Assembly (NCBI GenBank): GCA_009746045.1
Contig: RPFO01000041.1
Location: forward strand, 2,152,613-2,216,612
Length of the DNA: 64,000 nucleotides
From: Mesostigma viride
Taxonomy: Eukaryota; Streptophyta; Mesostigmatophyceae; Mesostigmatales; Mesostigmataceae
Direction: 5' to 3'
Below are positions 49,908-64,000 of this stretch, piece by piece (positions within the stretch are counted from its first letter, which is position 1; each line of letters starts with the position of its first letter). The translations under genes were made by a program, and so were the position numbers. The notes under the pieces are model-generated. The model did no database searches and had not been told where the DNA came from. It saw only the letters and a list, made by a program, of their open reading frames with translations.

Positions 49908-50354
49908 CTCCTCCTCCTCCTCCTCCTCCTCCTCCTCATCGTCGTCTCCCTCGTCCCCCTCCTCCTCCTCGCCATTATCCGAATCTAAGCCGACAGTGGC
50001 CTTCTGGGCAGCATCCTCGGGCAGGGCGTAGCCCAGCTCCTCGTCCAGCTGCTCGACCCGGAGGACAATATCATCCATCTCGTCTGGCTCGGAATCGAGC
50101 CATTTCAGCACCTGCCATTCGTTAAACAGCTCGTGCGACCTATCTCGAGGGAAGTAGCACCTCCACAGGTCCAGATCACCGACCTTCGGCGATGCTTTCA
50201 TGAAAGATTTCACGTTTCCCTGCACTTTGGCCTCATTCCAGCCACCCTTGTACTGTTTCCTCGCCCATTTCTCACCCCAGTATGTTGCTGGGACGCTAAC
50301 ATGTCTTCCTATTAGGTTACGATCGCGTTTCCTGGGGTCAAACAGCTGCGCCAT
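49368..50354 (-). CDS. Acidic AT-hook protein inside TTAA element 2
   Basis: 328 residues from the ATG at 50354. Residues 1-110 form a compact domain with many aromatic residues (ATYWGEKWARKQYKGGWNEA, DLWRCYFPRDRSHELFNEW). Residues 125-165 are almost pure Glu/Asp. An AT-hook-like core KRKRGRPAGSKSK (about 170-182) follows, binding the minor groove of AT-rich DNA in known proteins, then charged helices. The last 40 residues (from about PVLGGVWPQ) are hydrophobic and may lie beyond a real splice site or be read-through. It could be a captured host chromatin gene or an element-encoded DNA-binding accessory protein. Confidence 0.5.
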
Positions 50355-50653
50355 GTCGCTAGACTACAGCAGGACTGCAGTGGGTACGCGCGATTTCGTT
50401 CGGCCATCACCTTCGTCTTCCCTAAAAAGTCCTGATTTACAGCTGGAATTGCATGATGCCACGTGGCAACCGTTGGGTACTTGGGTACGGGGATTTTTTT
50501 ATGAGATCCTAGGGTTATAAACTAAGCCTGACTGCAGTTGTTTGGCCTCTAAACTATTGGGAAATAGTTGTTTGAACTCCATGTTAACAACGCAATTTTT
50601 TGCGTTATAACCTCACAACGCAAAAAATTGCGTTATGTAATAACGCGAGTTAA

Positions 50654-51692
50654 TTAATTATTCTGATTTGGCACCCCGCAAAGGTGAAAACCAGTTGCGT
50701 TCAGTGCCGGTCCGCGGAAAACGCGATCTGCTCCAGGCAGGAATCGAACTGGGGACCTCTCGCACCAATTTTGCTGACTATAGGACGGACGTCTCCGGAT
50801 CCTAGGGCATCGCCAACTGACACCTACAGTCATCCGCAAAAGTTCTCCTAAGTTACTTATAATTACTGACGCAGGCTCCATCTACCATGGTCTGAATTCT
50901 CCAGATTTCAAGCCTGCGCTGATTGTCTTATTGATACATCAAAGTGTGACAAACGCAGCCAATGACAGAACACACGTAAACCATCATGTCGAATGTATCC
51001 ATGCATTCAATAATCGAATGCATCCATTGCATTCGTGTCACGCCCCTTACGTGGGAAAGGATTGTCACACAAATGCGTATTTACTTACACAAACTGAATG
51101 TACACTATACCTGCTTGCTTATTGAGTAAATATCCTGCGTAAGGATGCAAAATGCACTTCTGCAACTCAGCCACAGTAGCCCCATGCGCAGCTTTCTTAT
51201 GTGTTTCCTGACACTGATGGCCAGGACCATGCTGGGCCAGATGGAATCACATGGCGTACTTGGCTGACCCATTCCCCAGGTCAGTCGAGCTCATGTGGCC
51301 AGCTGTGCAACTACTCTGGGGACCACGATGCGACCCGCGCTCCGTGCACGTAAAGATACCGAGAGACACACGGGAACTGCTGCGCAACGCTCAATACAGT
51401 AAGTGCTGCAACATCAGCAGCCCCATACCACATTCCGAGGTGTGGTCTGCATCCATGCTATGAGGCCAGAGTGTCGCGAGGTGTATCCCTGAATAGGATG
51501 TATCACATCCCCTCACGATCGGCGCACCACCGAAGACCTTGCACCACACACTGGAATATGCCCAGCATAAATAATCCCCAGGGTCCATGGCCCTGCCGCA
51601 TCACCGGGCCGCCTGGCCCTTTCAAGGGCCACGAGACGACCATGCACGTATGCACCCGCTTGCGCATGCAAGCGCTGCCGGCGCGTGCCTGC
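50654..51692. other. No gene recognised; tRNA-like B box on the minus strand
   Basis: On the minus strand about 50725-50790 reads gcgagaggtccccagttcgattcctgcc across two short pieces (gcgagaggtcc and gttcgattcc), resembling the anticodon-to-T-arm part of a tRNA. The T stem does not pair well and no acceptor 5' half is found, so it is more likely a tRNA-derived SINE or pseudogene. The remainder includes the probable 3' flank of the Tubby-like gene. Confidence 0.4.
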
Positions 51693-54600
51693 TCAGATGG
51701 CGAAGCACAGCTTGGAGTCCAACGAGGTGAGCGCGATGCCAAAGGCTTGCTCTCCTGAGAGCGGGTACCTGGCCGATAGGGGAGGCGAGAGAAAGGTCAC
51801 GCAGCGGCGCAGGCATGCAGCGGCACAGGCTTGTTTAGACACAAGGGATGGCCATTTCCAGGTCCATGGGCAAGCAAGCGGCACCCATGCATTCCTATGG
51901 CTCACCTGCGGGCGTAGCAGCTACATGCCTGTGGTCCTAGATGTATGGTTTGACATCACATGTAGAAATAGCAGCCCCAGTGCAAGGCATCAGCATAATG
52001 ATAACAACAGAAACTAAAATGGGTTCATTTAGGAGAATACCGACATCACGCTCATGGAGACAACCACGCCCCAGCCTACATAGCAACTACTAGTAACACC
52101 CACTGCGACAAGAAAAACCAGCTGCAACAAGGCTACCCAGCAGAACAAGAAAGATTCGCTAACATGGAAAGCGTGGGATATCCCAACGCTCCTTCCTTCC
52201 ATTCACTGAACACTCCTTGCATGAACCCAGCCATGCGTGCATGGGCCGCCGCAACATGCACCCACGGCAGCGACAGCCTGCCCAGAGCGTGCCTGGTGCC
52301 AGCCACGCTTTCCTACCAAAGACAGACCAGCCAGATCAGACCATGACAGGCCACACCCGATACAGGATGGCATGCCAAGCGCAGCGTGACAGGACGACTG
52401 TCACTAGCGCGCTGCGTACCGGTAGTCCATGACAAACAGGTCGTCGGACACCTTGCCAAACTGCATGATGATGCGATCGGGGTTCCCGTTTTGCTGCAGG
52501 CGCAACAATGCAGGCGGGGGGCAGGAACCAGAAATCGCGACACGTGATCAGCGCGGGAGATGAGCGGGCGTTGGAGGCAAATATCACCAGAAAAAATTTA
52601 AGCCTGTCAATCCAAATCCACATCCAATTATGACGCGCGCGCAAACATTCCATCCAAATGCTAGGCACCCACATTTTCGAAACACAAACACTACACATAG
52701 GCGTACCAACCACGGATGGCATGGCACCGCACCCCCAACCAACTCCCAGCACACGCTGCCACCTCACACATCCCGTAGCCCGCACGAGGGGAGCTAGTGC
52801 ACCCGCGTGTGCCAGCACGGCACGTGCAGATGCCACACAAACACACGTGTCATCAAGCGGCGCCGCCACCGCTGACGCCCCACCCCACATCCCCTTGCAC
52901 ATAGATGGCCCCCACCACCACAACCGTGGGCGCAGCATACCTCGATCAGCTGAAAATTCTTGACTGATGTCTTCTTCACGCGGCCCCCAAAGCGGCAGTA
53001 GTAGCGAACCTGCCCATGCACCTGCTCCACCCGACAGGTGGCGCCCAGCAAGCGCGGACAGACAGGTGGCAATCACCAGCAAACAATTCCACCAACAGTT
53101 CAGCCGTTAGATTAGCAGTCACGCGTCACAGCCGGCACAGGCACTGGTGTGTGTTGGAGGGGTGGGGGGGATGTGCGTGTGGTGTGGGTGAGAGGGTGTC
53201 GCAGGCGCCGCACAGGTGCCTATGACAGCAGCGGGAGCAGCAAGCATCAAGCGCAGCAGCGTGCACCTCGCACTGGCATCTGCAACTGCGGCCAAGCACG
53301 GCAGGGCAGCGCGATGGCCTCGGCTGATTAAGGGTGGCGCGGAATGGACACACCTCGGTGGCTGACCATGCCCAGGGCGCCAGCACACAAGCCAAACCTT
53401 GTCACGGTCTTCATCGACCAGCAGCCGCGGCCATCCAGCCAAACATAGCCAACCACAAGAGCGTGCGGCATGAACCCGCATGCCCAAGGCGAGAGTGCAT
53501 GCCCACACGGTGCGAGCAACCACGGCAGCGGCCAGCGGCAGGGAACGCACCCTTCTCACGATGGGCGGCTTGGACGCCAGCAGGTGCACGTCGCTCACGG
53601 GCATGCTCTCCCACTCCTCCGCCAGCGAGCCCTGCGCACACGCACGCGCACAGATGGCACGCAGAGGGAGCAGGGCAGGGGGGAGGCAGGGGCAAGGGTG
53701 GCGACAGGTATCCCATGCACACGTAGGCAAGGCGTGAGAGCACCACATCAATCACAACCATCAGGGAGACACATGCTGGGGTGCAAGGCGCAAAAAAAAA
53801 TGGCCGCAAAGACAGGTGCCGACTGCGAATGTCTAGTGCACAGCGAATCCTGCCATCGACTGAGAAACTAGTACTGACGGAAGCGCCACTTGCACCACGC
53901 AGACTTAATCCAAACGAAAAAAGGGTAGCCGCACATGTGCCTGTGGCCATGCTGCCTGCCAGGTGTGCGCATCCCGGAGGTAAGCCAGCCAAACAACCCT
54001 TCTTTTGGCACAAACAAGTGCAAGCACCAGCGGTCTACCCCACGTGGCGGCCCCAGCCACACACATGTGCTGCACGTACCGTCTGGAACCCGCCAGGCCC
54101 ACCGGCGTGCATGCGCGGCACGGCGACAGTCATGTGGCGGAAAGAGCCCACAGCGGTGGTGGCGGTGGAGGCGTACGATACGCCCGCCAGCACGCGCGAG
54201 GTGGCGGGGGGCGTGCCGGCCTCCTCGTCCAGTGTGCGCCCGTGGTCATGCACGGTGAAGCGCGAGCCCATGAAGTTGGACGCGACGGTGCCCACCTGGT
54301 TGGCGTCGCCCTCACGGTCTAGCGACTCCTTGAACAGGCACACGCTGAAGTACATGCGAAGGCCGCGCCGCTGCTTGCGCGCGCACAGCATCATCTCGTC
54401 GGGCTGGTCGCCGCCGCGGCCCTGCAGCATCAAGGGGCACCACACGTGAGGGCGGGAATGCAGGGGGGAAGAGGGGAGGGGGGGGGGAGGGAACAGTTAG
54501 GTCGACAATAGCACGGGGCGATAGGGCCTGCAGCGCATGGCCACACAACAACGTGCCCATGGGGAAGGCGTGTCATCCAGCAGAGGGCTGGCGCGAGCTT

Positions 54601-57600
54601 AGGACCCACGGATGCAGCCACGCAGACGCGGGCCACACGTGGGCTGCCACAGGGGGAGTACCTCGCTATTGCGAGCTGCGCCCGACAAGGCACAAGGGGG
54701 CCAAGTGAACCCAATGGCACATTCGCTGGTTCGCAACCTCATCCACCCCCCTCCCACCTGCATCGCAACCCTCCCACCGCCGGCAATCACAACCCTCCCA
54801 CCGCCGTCATTACAACCCTCCCACCGCCGGCGTCGCAACCCTCCCACCGCCGGCATCACAACCCTCCCACCGCCGGCATCGCAACCCTCCCACCGCCGGC
54901 AATCACAACCCTCCCACCGCCGGCATCACAACCCTCCCACCGCCGGCGTCGCAACCCTCCCACCACCGGCGTCGCAACCCTCCCACCGCCAGAATCACAA
55001 CCCTCCCACCCCCAGCATCATGACCCTCCCACCGCCGGCATCGCAACCCATGGGCCTACAGAAGCTGTGCGCATACGGCATGCAGGACGCCCTTGCAACG
55101 GCAGCTATGCAGCATGGCAGTATCTCACCCCCCTCTCACGCACCTGACGGTAGAGCGTGTAGGTCGGGTGCATGAGGGAGCTCGACTTGTCGCGCACAAT
55201 GTAGCAGAGGACGATGCCCGCATGCTCCGGTGGGGGGCGGAATATCAGTTGGCTGCAAAGGGGCGGTCGCAAAGGCAGCAGGCACACGGATTGGCCGTCA
55301 GGTGGAACGCACTGGCAGGCAGGGCGTGTGTGGCCACCCCATACTCTGACCAAGCTGGACACGTGGCGAAACAGCGGAATGGCCCCATGCCGACAGCAAA
55401 CCATCGGACCAGACAAAGGAGATGACACAGGGGCAAAACAAGAGGACTACCCTTGCGGCGAACAGGCCTGTCAGGGAGCAGCAAACACAGCGATCCAGTG
55501 AGGCAACCAGGCAGGCAACCATCACACAAGCAAGCAATGGCATCGAAAGGGCGACTCACCTGGCAGGGATGGCGGCGAGCGCAGTACCCGTCTGCACCAT
55601 CAGCCCTGCTTGGGGCATGCCAAAGCCCACCGTGCCCAACGCAATGGGGCTGATGAACCCGGCCTGCGGCGACACGAGCGCCGCCGCTTCCATCTCCGCG
55701 TCGCCCTCCTCGTCACCCGCGTCGTGCCGTAGCCGCGGCCGCGGCTCACCCACCCGCAGCTGCGCCGCCTGCCGGCTCATGCCCACCAGCCGGCGCGGGG
55801 GCGGCGCCAGCCCTGTCTCTGCGCGTATGCTGTCCTTGGTGGCCGGCGTGTACGGCTCCACCAGCGGGCCGCCCTCCTCCAGAGACCCGCGCCGCCGCCC
55901 TTTCCGGTAAGGGTCACCCGATGCGCCAGCCCCCCCCTGCGCCCCCGCACCCCCCCTCTCGGCGGCGTACGCCGGCGGAGAGAGCTGCTCGTCCGCGCTC
56001 TTGAAGCTCGAGTCGGAGTCCGTCTCCGACCAGCCGGGCTCCTCATCCCCACCCAGGCCCGACCCAAACGCCTTGGAGATGGCGTCCATGGTGCCCGCGA
56101 CACTGTGGGGGATGTAGCGCGGCGTGATGGGCCCGCGGTAGCGCCCGCCTGCCGCGGTGTCGGCGCTGGGCCGTGCAGGTTCGCTTCCTTCCCGCTCCGA
56201 GGGAAGCGCAACACCAGCGTCCCAGCCAGAGGGCGAGGGCAGCGCGCCCCGTGGCCGCACGCCACGCCCTTCCCGCTGCGACACGCCTGCCGACTGCGCG
56301 GTCGCGATGGGGGGGGGCAGCGCGTAGCCAACGCCCACATCGCCGCCCGGCCCAGACCGCCACCGCGGGGGTAAGCTGCTGCTGGCGATGTGTCCTGCAT
56401 CTGCGCCGCCACCGGCTGGCGGCCGCGCCTGCGGGCCCTGGCCCCCGCCAAAGCCCCTGCCCTCGACCCGGCTCTCCAGCGAACTGCCGGCACTCCTGGG
56501 GGGCGGCGGCTCTGGCAGCTCAAAGGTGGGGAACGCGCTGGCGGGGGAAGCGCCCGAATCCACCGCGCGCACAACCGGCATGTCGACGACCCCCTTACTG
56601 TCGCCGCTGCTATCTGCGCTGTGAGGGGCCAGGCCCGGGCCCGCCGCCCCCGCGCCCGTCTCCCTTGCCGCCTCCTCCACGTCCATCACCTCCACCCCCT
56701 TGCGGCGGCGCATGGTGCGTGAGAGCGCGTCGTTGAAGCTGGCCTTGAACGCAGCCAGTGCGCGCGCGGCCACGCGGGGGCTGGACAGCGCCTCCTCGCC
56801 CTCCTCCCCGCCCTGCGCACGAGCCAGCACCGACGCCGCCGCCTCCGCCGCCGTGGCCGACGCGCCCGCCGCGGCCGCCGCCTTGCGCCTCTTCTTCTCC
56901 TCACGCGACTTGCTGCGGGTGAGCAGCGCGCTCTTGCGGGACTCGGGCCTGGCCCCCGGCACGCTGGGGGATGCGCTCGAGGAACCGCTGGCGGACGCCG
57001 ACGAGCTGTGTGCACCTGACCCGCTGTGGGGGATGCCACCCGCGCCCGCCAAGGGGGCCTCCTCCGCCGCCTGTGAGCGTGCCAGCACCGCCAGCAGCGC
57101 CGCGCCCATGCTGTCACCCACCGGGTTGGCGGCGGCAACACGCACAGCGGAGGGGGTCCCACTGGAGCTGGTGGTGGAGGCGCTGCTGCTGCTGGCCGAC
57201 GCGCCGCCCAGACGGCCCGCGACGCCCACGCTCCCGGCCGCCGCCCCCGACGGCACGGCGCCGCTGTCGGCCATCACGCGCGGGGTATGCGCGGCCTTGT
57301 TCTCCCACCCGGCACCAGCGGCCGAGATGGAGGGGCCGATTGACTCAAAGGACATGCCGCTGCCTGTGCGCGCGCGCGCCCCTTGCCGGCGTGTGCCTGC
57401 GCCCTCCACCGCGCCGCCCTCGGGGGACTTGGGCCCTTCCGCCAGCGACACCGACGGCCCGATGGATTCAAAGGACATGCCCCCCGCGGTGCGCAGGCGG
57501 CTGGCCCTCACCTCGCCGTGCGCCGCCGCTGTGTCCACCTCCAGCGCAGGGCGCGACATGTCCCTTAAGGACGACCCGGCCAGCGTGGGCGAGGCCACCA

Positions 57601-59239
57601 CGCCGCTGCCTAGTGAGCCAGCCGACGCGCCCGCACGACCCAGACCAGGCAGCACCAGCGCCACATCGTTGGACCCTGGTGACTCCAGCGGGGGCGACGG
57701 CAGCTGCAGGTGCACATCTTCCGGTCGCGTGTCGACGCGGGTGGAGGCGCTCGCCCCTGCCGCACTGTGGGATGAACCCAGACCAGAGGACGCAGCGCCG
57801 CCACCAAACCGGGGCCGCGCGGCGCTGCTGGCTGCCCCCGCGCGCCCGCTCGCGTGTAGGAGCAGTGCCTCCTCAAACGCACCCTCAAACAGGCCGCCCC
57901 CCGCACCACTGGAGCGCAGGCTTGCCTGCGTGGCGGTGGGCGTGAGCGACACCTCGTAGTGGGACGAGCTTGCCGCGCGCACACCTGCCAGGGACCCAGC
58001 CGCGGCCAGCGCGTCGCCCCCCTCGTCGCCGTACGTGCGCGCGATGGAGGCCGGCATTACAACCGGTGGTCCCTCCGCCTCCCTGGGCGCGTCCCCTGAC
58101 GCTTCGCTCTCGGTGTCCGTGTCCTCCCCGCCTGCGCCTTCGAGGATGCTGGGCACGCCCGCACCCATGCGGTCGCTGCCGTAGGGGTGCCCGCCGGACA
58201 GGTGCGCGTGCCAGCTGTCGCGCCCATAGTGCGCACCGGCGCCCGCGTCGGAGGGCTGCGACCCTGCGCCTGTGGCGGCATCAAGCGCCGAGCCGATGTT
58301 GGACACGCTGGGCGTCTCCATCTCCAGCAGGCCCAGCACCTCGCTTGCGCCCGACGACTCGTCGTCACCCACCAGCGGGCCGCCCACCATGCGGTGCGAC
58401 GCGTCGTCCAGCATCATCATCAAGTGGCCATCCTCGTCCGCGCCGTAGCCGCTGTGGCGCGAGGACCGGACGCTCTCCGAGTGGGGGCGCACGCTGAAGT
58501 TAACGCCCCCCTCGGTGTTGCCCAGCAGCGGCACGCCGTCATCGCCCGTGCTGCTGCTGTGCTCGCTGCCGCTTGAGTCCCGTGGCGTCCACAGCGACGC
58601 GTCCAGGTCCAGGTCGCCGGACGTGCCGCCAGGTGGCAGCACCGCACGCGGGGGCGGTTGTGGGGGCGGTCGAGGGGGGTTGGCGCGCCGCACCAACATT
58701 GCCTGCGCTGCGCCATCACCGCCGCCGCGGTCGCCTGCTGTGCCAACAGGGGTGGCGCCAACGGCCCCTTTCTTGGGTAACAACGGGGCCTTAGCTTCTG
58801 TCGCCGGCGGCGCGTGATTTCCCTCCGTGTCTGGCGCCCCCTGGTGGGCCCCCTTGCCCCCGCTGCTGCTGGAGACGGTGTCGGAGGCCACCACGCGCAC
58901 CAGGTGCGGAGACACGGAGCGCAGGGGGGAAGGCTTGCGGCCGCGGCCCACCGGCGCCCGCACGCGCCCCAAGGGCGACACCTGTCCCGGCTCGGCCTGC
59001 CGCGTCGTCACCACGCGGCGAGCAGGGGACACGGTGCGGTGAGGGGGGTAGTTGCCGCCGGGCCGGCGCGTGAGGGGTGGGCCCGGCCCCTGCTTACTGC
59101 CTCCCTCCATGTCGTACACGGCAGGTTTTACGTTGACATTGACAGGAGAGCGGGATGTGGGTGTGGCCGGCTGGCCACCCACCGCCGCGTGGCCGCCTCG
59201 GCTGCTCGGCGCAGCAGAGGGGCCCCTCCGGTCGGACAT
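51693..59239 (-). CDS. TULP-like: Tubby-like protein, seven exons, very long disordered N-terminus
   Basis: Exons (minus strand): 59239-55560, 55252-55144, 54421-54080, 53631-53560, 53009-52941, 52493-52420, 51768-51693. Each junction has GT...AG and preserves frame; total 4422 nt, 1473 residues. The C-terminal 245 residues form a Tubby domain: VLCYIVRDKSSSLMHPTYTL, GTVASNFMGSRFTVHDHGR, VSYASTATTAVGSFRHMTVA, GRVKKTSVKNFQLIE, NPDRIIMQFGKVSDDLFVMD, and the family ending QAFGIALTSLDSKLCFAI. Tubby domains bind membrane phosphoinositides, and in animals link cargo to ciliary transport. The first ~1225 residues, encoded by one exon, are Ser/Ala/Gly/Pro-rich and probably disordered. ATG 59239 follows an AG, so a 5'-UTR intron is possible; the frame opens upstream only via GTG. 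Confidence 0.88.
54751..55050. repeat. 23-bp minisatellite in a Tubby-gene intron
   Basis: About 13 copies of caaccctcccaccgccggca-type units within the intron between exons 55252-55144 and 54421-54080. Open frames through it are artefacts. Confidence 0.85.
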
Positions 59240-59369
59240 CTGCGGGGCCGCGCACCGATCCAACCGGGGAGCCACGATCAGTATTCATCCAAACACTAGG
59301 CTGGATGACCCCGCTAGGAACGCATTGGAAAGCACTAGACACTAGCACGCAGCGTGTACGAACAGCGCA

Positions 59370-59575
59370 AAGGGCACAGGGCACAGGGCACAGGGCACAG
59401 GGCACAGGGCACAGGGCACAGGGCACAGGGCACAGGGCACAGGGCACAGGGCACAGGGCACAGGGCACAGGGCACAGGGAACAAGGCACAGGGCCCAGGG
59501 CCCAGGGCCCGGGGCCCAGGGCGCAAGGCCCAGGGCGCAGGGCGCAGGGCCCAGGGCGCAGGGCACAGGGCAGGC
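59370..59575. repeat. GGGCACA heptamer minisatellite upstream of the Tubby-like gene
   Basis: About 15 perfect copies of gggcaca, grading into gggccca, gggcgca and gggcccg variants toward the right. It lies 130-340 bp upstream of the chosen start codon, so it is in the 5' UTR or promoter. Confidence 0.9.
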
Positions 59576-60520
59576 GGGCAGTGTTTGGCGGGCATGCGCA
59601 CGCGGCAGCCACTCACATTCTCACAGTGGACCGCGTGGTAGCATCTCGTGCGTGGTTGGGTGCGGCCGAGTCATCACCGAGCCAAAGGGAGCCGCGGCAG
59701 CTGCGCACGCATGGTTGGGGGGGGGGGGCGGAAGCATGCCGCAGGAGAGGGATTGATTGAATGGGAGGGGCAAGGGCGTATGAGCACAAGAGCAGCCACA
59801 ACCGGGGACAAGGGGCACCATCACATGTGTGTCGAGCCAAGAATGCCTCAAAGAACCAACAAAGCCACCAGCCACTGGCACTCCACGACGACCCATACAG
59901 CGTGCCAAGCTGCCACCACATACTCCATTCCCTTGCATTGCAAAGCAATGTCGCCCAAACTCTTATTCCTGCAACATGCACCTGCCAACAAACAGCCCGT
60001 TAGTCACATACCAAGGCAAGCGGACCAAGGCCCATCCCACAGCGCACCCCATGCACAACCTACCCTCCCAACCTCCAAACTTTACATGTGATGCATAGGA
60101 GGTGAAAAGGTCGTCCACCCCCATGGATCTGTAAGGATGAACACGCACATACGTGGACGATGTCAAGCACCAGCGTGTGCTATCACCACAAAGACACGAG
60201 CCGGACATGCGATGCCCTGTGACCTCACCCACAAGGGTCCCCTCCACCGCTGGAATGTGCTCGCAAGCCTCAAGCCTGGCGCACAGGTATCCCAACCCAA
60301 AAAGCTGCGGCATGTGGGCAGGCAAGCCAACGGGGCAGGCAGCACCTACCCCTCGGTAACAACGGGGTCGGCACTGGTCGGCCACATGTACACAGGGACG
60401 TCGTCATCCAACCTGCAAGGAGGGGCAGCAGCAGCAGGCTCACCATCAGCGCTCAACATGCGGTGAACGACACGCGCGAGTGCGGGAACCAGGGGCATCC
60501 CACCAGGCACATGTTAGCCA
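59576..60520. other. No gene recognised
   Basis: GC-moderate sequence with short frames on both strands and no recognisable domain. It may include the promoter of the Tubby-like gene. Confidence 0.4.
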
Positions 60521-60780
60521 CACGCCATATGTGGTTTGCCCCACGCCATATGTGGTTTGCCCCACGCCATGTTTGCTTGCCACACCCCATGTTTGCTTGC
60601 CCCACGCCATGTTTGCTTGCCACACGCCATGCTTGCTTGCACCCCATGTTTGCTTCGCATCATGTTTGCTTGCCACACACCATCAAGGAGACAACCATGT
60701 TTGTTTGCCACACCCCATGCTTGCTTGCCACACCCCATGTTTGCTTGTCACACGCCATGTTTGTTAGCCACGCGGCCATG
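60521..60780. repeat. About 21-bp minisatellite (ccatgtttgcttgccacac)
   Basis: Roughly 11 imperfect copies; early copies read gccatatgtggtttgcccca, later ones gccatgtttgcttgccacac. Frames with repeated Lys/His/Gly on either strand come from this repeat. Confidence 0.85.
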
Positions 60781-63566
<2,786 letters not shown>

Positions 63567-64000
63567 GTAAATTTTGTGGAAATTTTGTGGAAATTGATCA
63601 TTTCAACAAATGTGACCATTTCGACAAAGGAAAACAGCCCAGATTTTTTACTAAAAAGTGGGGGAACCAGTGCCTTTTTAGTAAGGTTCTTTGGCATGCA
63701 TCGGCCAGCTGATGCGCAGACCTTGGCAGCGCATTCGGACCAGGGTTAGGCGTAAATGGGTTTTGGGGTGACGCAAATGAACGCGTGTGTGTGTTTTTAT
63801 ATCGCCGTAAATCGCATTGTAAGCATTTTGTAGTACCAGCTATTCGTTTTTTGTGTTGTATTCACCTTTGCCGGGACTTTCAGACTTTTTTTTTTCAAAC
63901 TTACCTAACTAATGAAAAAAACCTAAGTCCAAAGCCAAACATCCTTTATCACGCAAATCTGCTTTTGGCTTAGGACTTGTGTTTTTTGCCTAAGTCAGCC
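63567..64000. other. No gene recognised to the right edge
   Basis: AT-richer sequence with direct repeats gtggaaattttgtggaaatt (63575-63594) and a near-duplicate tgaccatttcgac/tgatcatttcaac. No coding call. Confidence 0.4.

Larger units (their letters stand above)
47978..50649. mobile_element. TTAA-flanked DNA element 2 with palindromic ends and cargo gene
   Basis: Flanked by TTAA (47974-47977 and 50650-50653) with short inverted ends CTCGCGTTA/TAACGCGAG. Sub-terminal palindromes ataacgcaattttttgcgttat occur on the left (about 47995-48016) and as two copies on the right (50587-50637), with the second inverted in its core (aacgcaaaaaattgcgtt). They resemble the aacgc...gcgtt hairpins of element 1 in design but not in core sequence. 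The interior holds an RLE-LINE fragment and an acidic AT-hook protein gene; no transposase recognised. Confidence 0.6.

Noticed and set aside
49563-49988. Leu-rich plus-strand frame
   Set aside because: Complement of the Glu/Asp codon run of the AT-hook gene.
50700-50850. Complete tRNA gene
   Set aside because: A T-arm-like motif is present but the T stem mispairs and no matching acceptor or D arm could be placed.
56700-57959. 419-codon open frame on the plus strand
   Set aside because: Antisense shadow of the long Tubby-gene exon; the minus-strand frame splices correctly into a recognised domain while this one has none.

Overview
This is a eukaryotic nuclear window, most plausibly from a green alga or a similar GC-rich protist. 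It carries a giant-virus-derived island, at least seven mobile elements, several satellite or minisatellite arrays, and one intron-bearing cellular gene. The eukaryotic call rests on seven exons with GT-AG introns in a Tubby-like gene on the minus strand (51.7-59.2 kb), LTR and non-LTR retrotransposons with target-site duplications, and long simple-sequence arrays. I cannot name the species from sequence alone.

Layout. (1) 1-9.3 kb: densely packed intron-less genes on both strands, including a conserved nucleocytoplasmic large DNA virus (NCLDV) protein of the DUF5767 type, a BRO/KilA-N-like protein, an F-box-like protein, a RING protein and two paralogous Cys/His zinc-finger proteins. I read this as an endogenised giant-virus fragment. 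A 5'-truncated LINE with its own target-site duplication sits inside it (3556-4375), and a second copy of that LINE lies at 48.6 kb. (2) 9.3-11.1 kb: an unrecognised 380-aa gene with E2F-like promoter sites. (3) 11.1-18.8 kb: largely non-coding, with GC-rich minisatellites, a 91-bp array, a tandemly duplicated block, and a satellite of 50-bp monomers organised in 150-bp higher-order units. (4) 18,832-25,636: LTR retrotransposon A. (5) 26,047-30,461: a 4.4-kb near-perfect palindrome, each arm carrying a CxHG-repeat zinc protein gene and a two-helix membrane protein gene. (6) 30.5-34.9 kb: a decayed gag-only LTR element. (7) 34.9-45.8 kb: two LINE reverse transcriptase fragments, the second split by LTR retrotransposon B (36,886-45,332; 5-bp duplication GACCT). 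(8) 46.2-50.65 kb: two TTAA-flanked DNA elements with palindromic sub-terminal hairpins, one holding an AT-hook protein gene. (9) 51.7-59.2 kb: the Tubby-like gene. (10) 59.3-64 kb: minisatellites and sequence in which I recognise nothing.

Two things stand out. First, LTR elements A and B are clearly diverged from one another, yet both show the domain order integrase, then retropepsin-like protease, then reverse transcriptase and RNase H. This matches neither the Ty1/copia nor the Ty3/gypsy order, and both share LTR ends AGTTAG...CTAACT. Second, the 4.4-kb palindrome shares a 20-bp promoter-proximal sequence and E2F/CCAAT-type sites with the giant-virus island. It may therefore be a viral genome terminus, for example a head-to-head concatemer junction, captured in the host chromosome.
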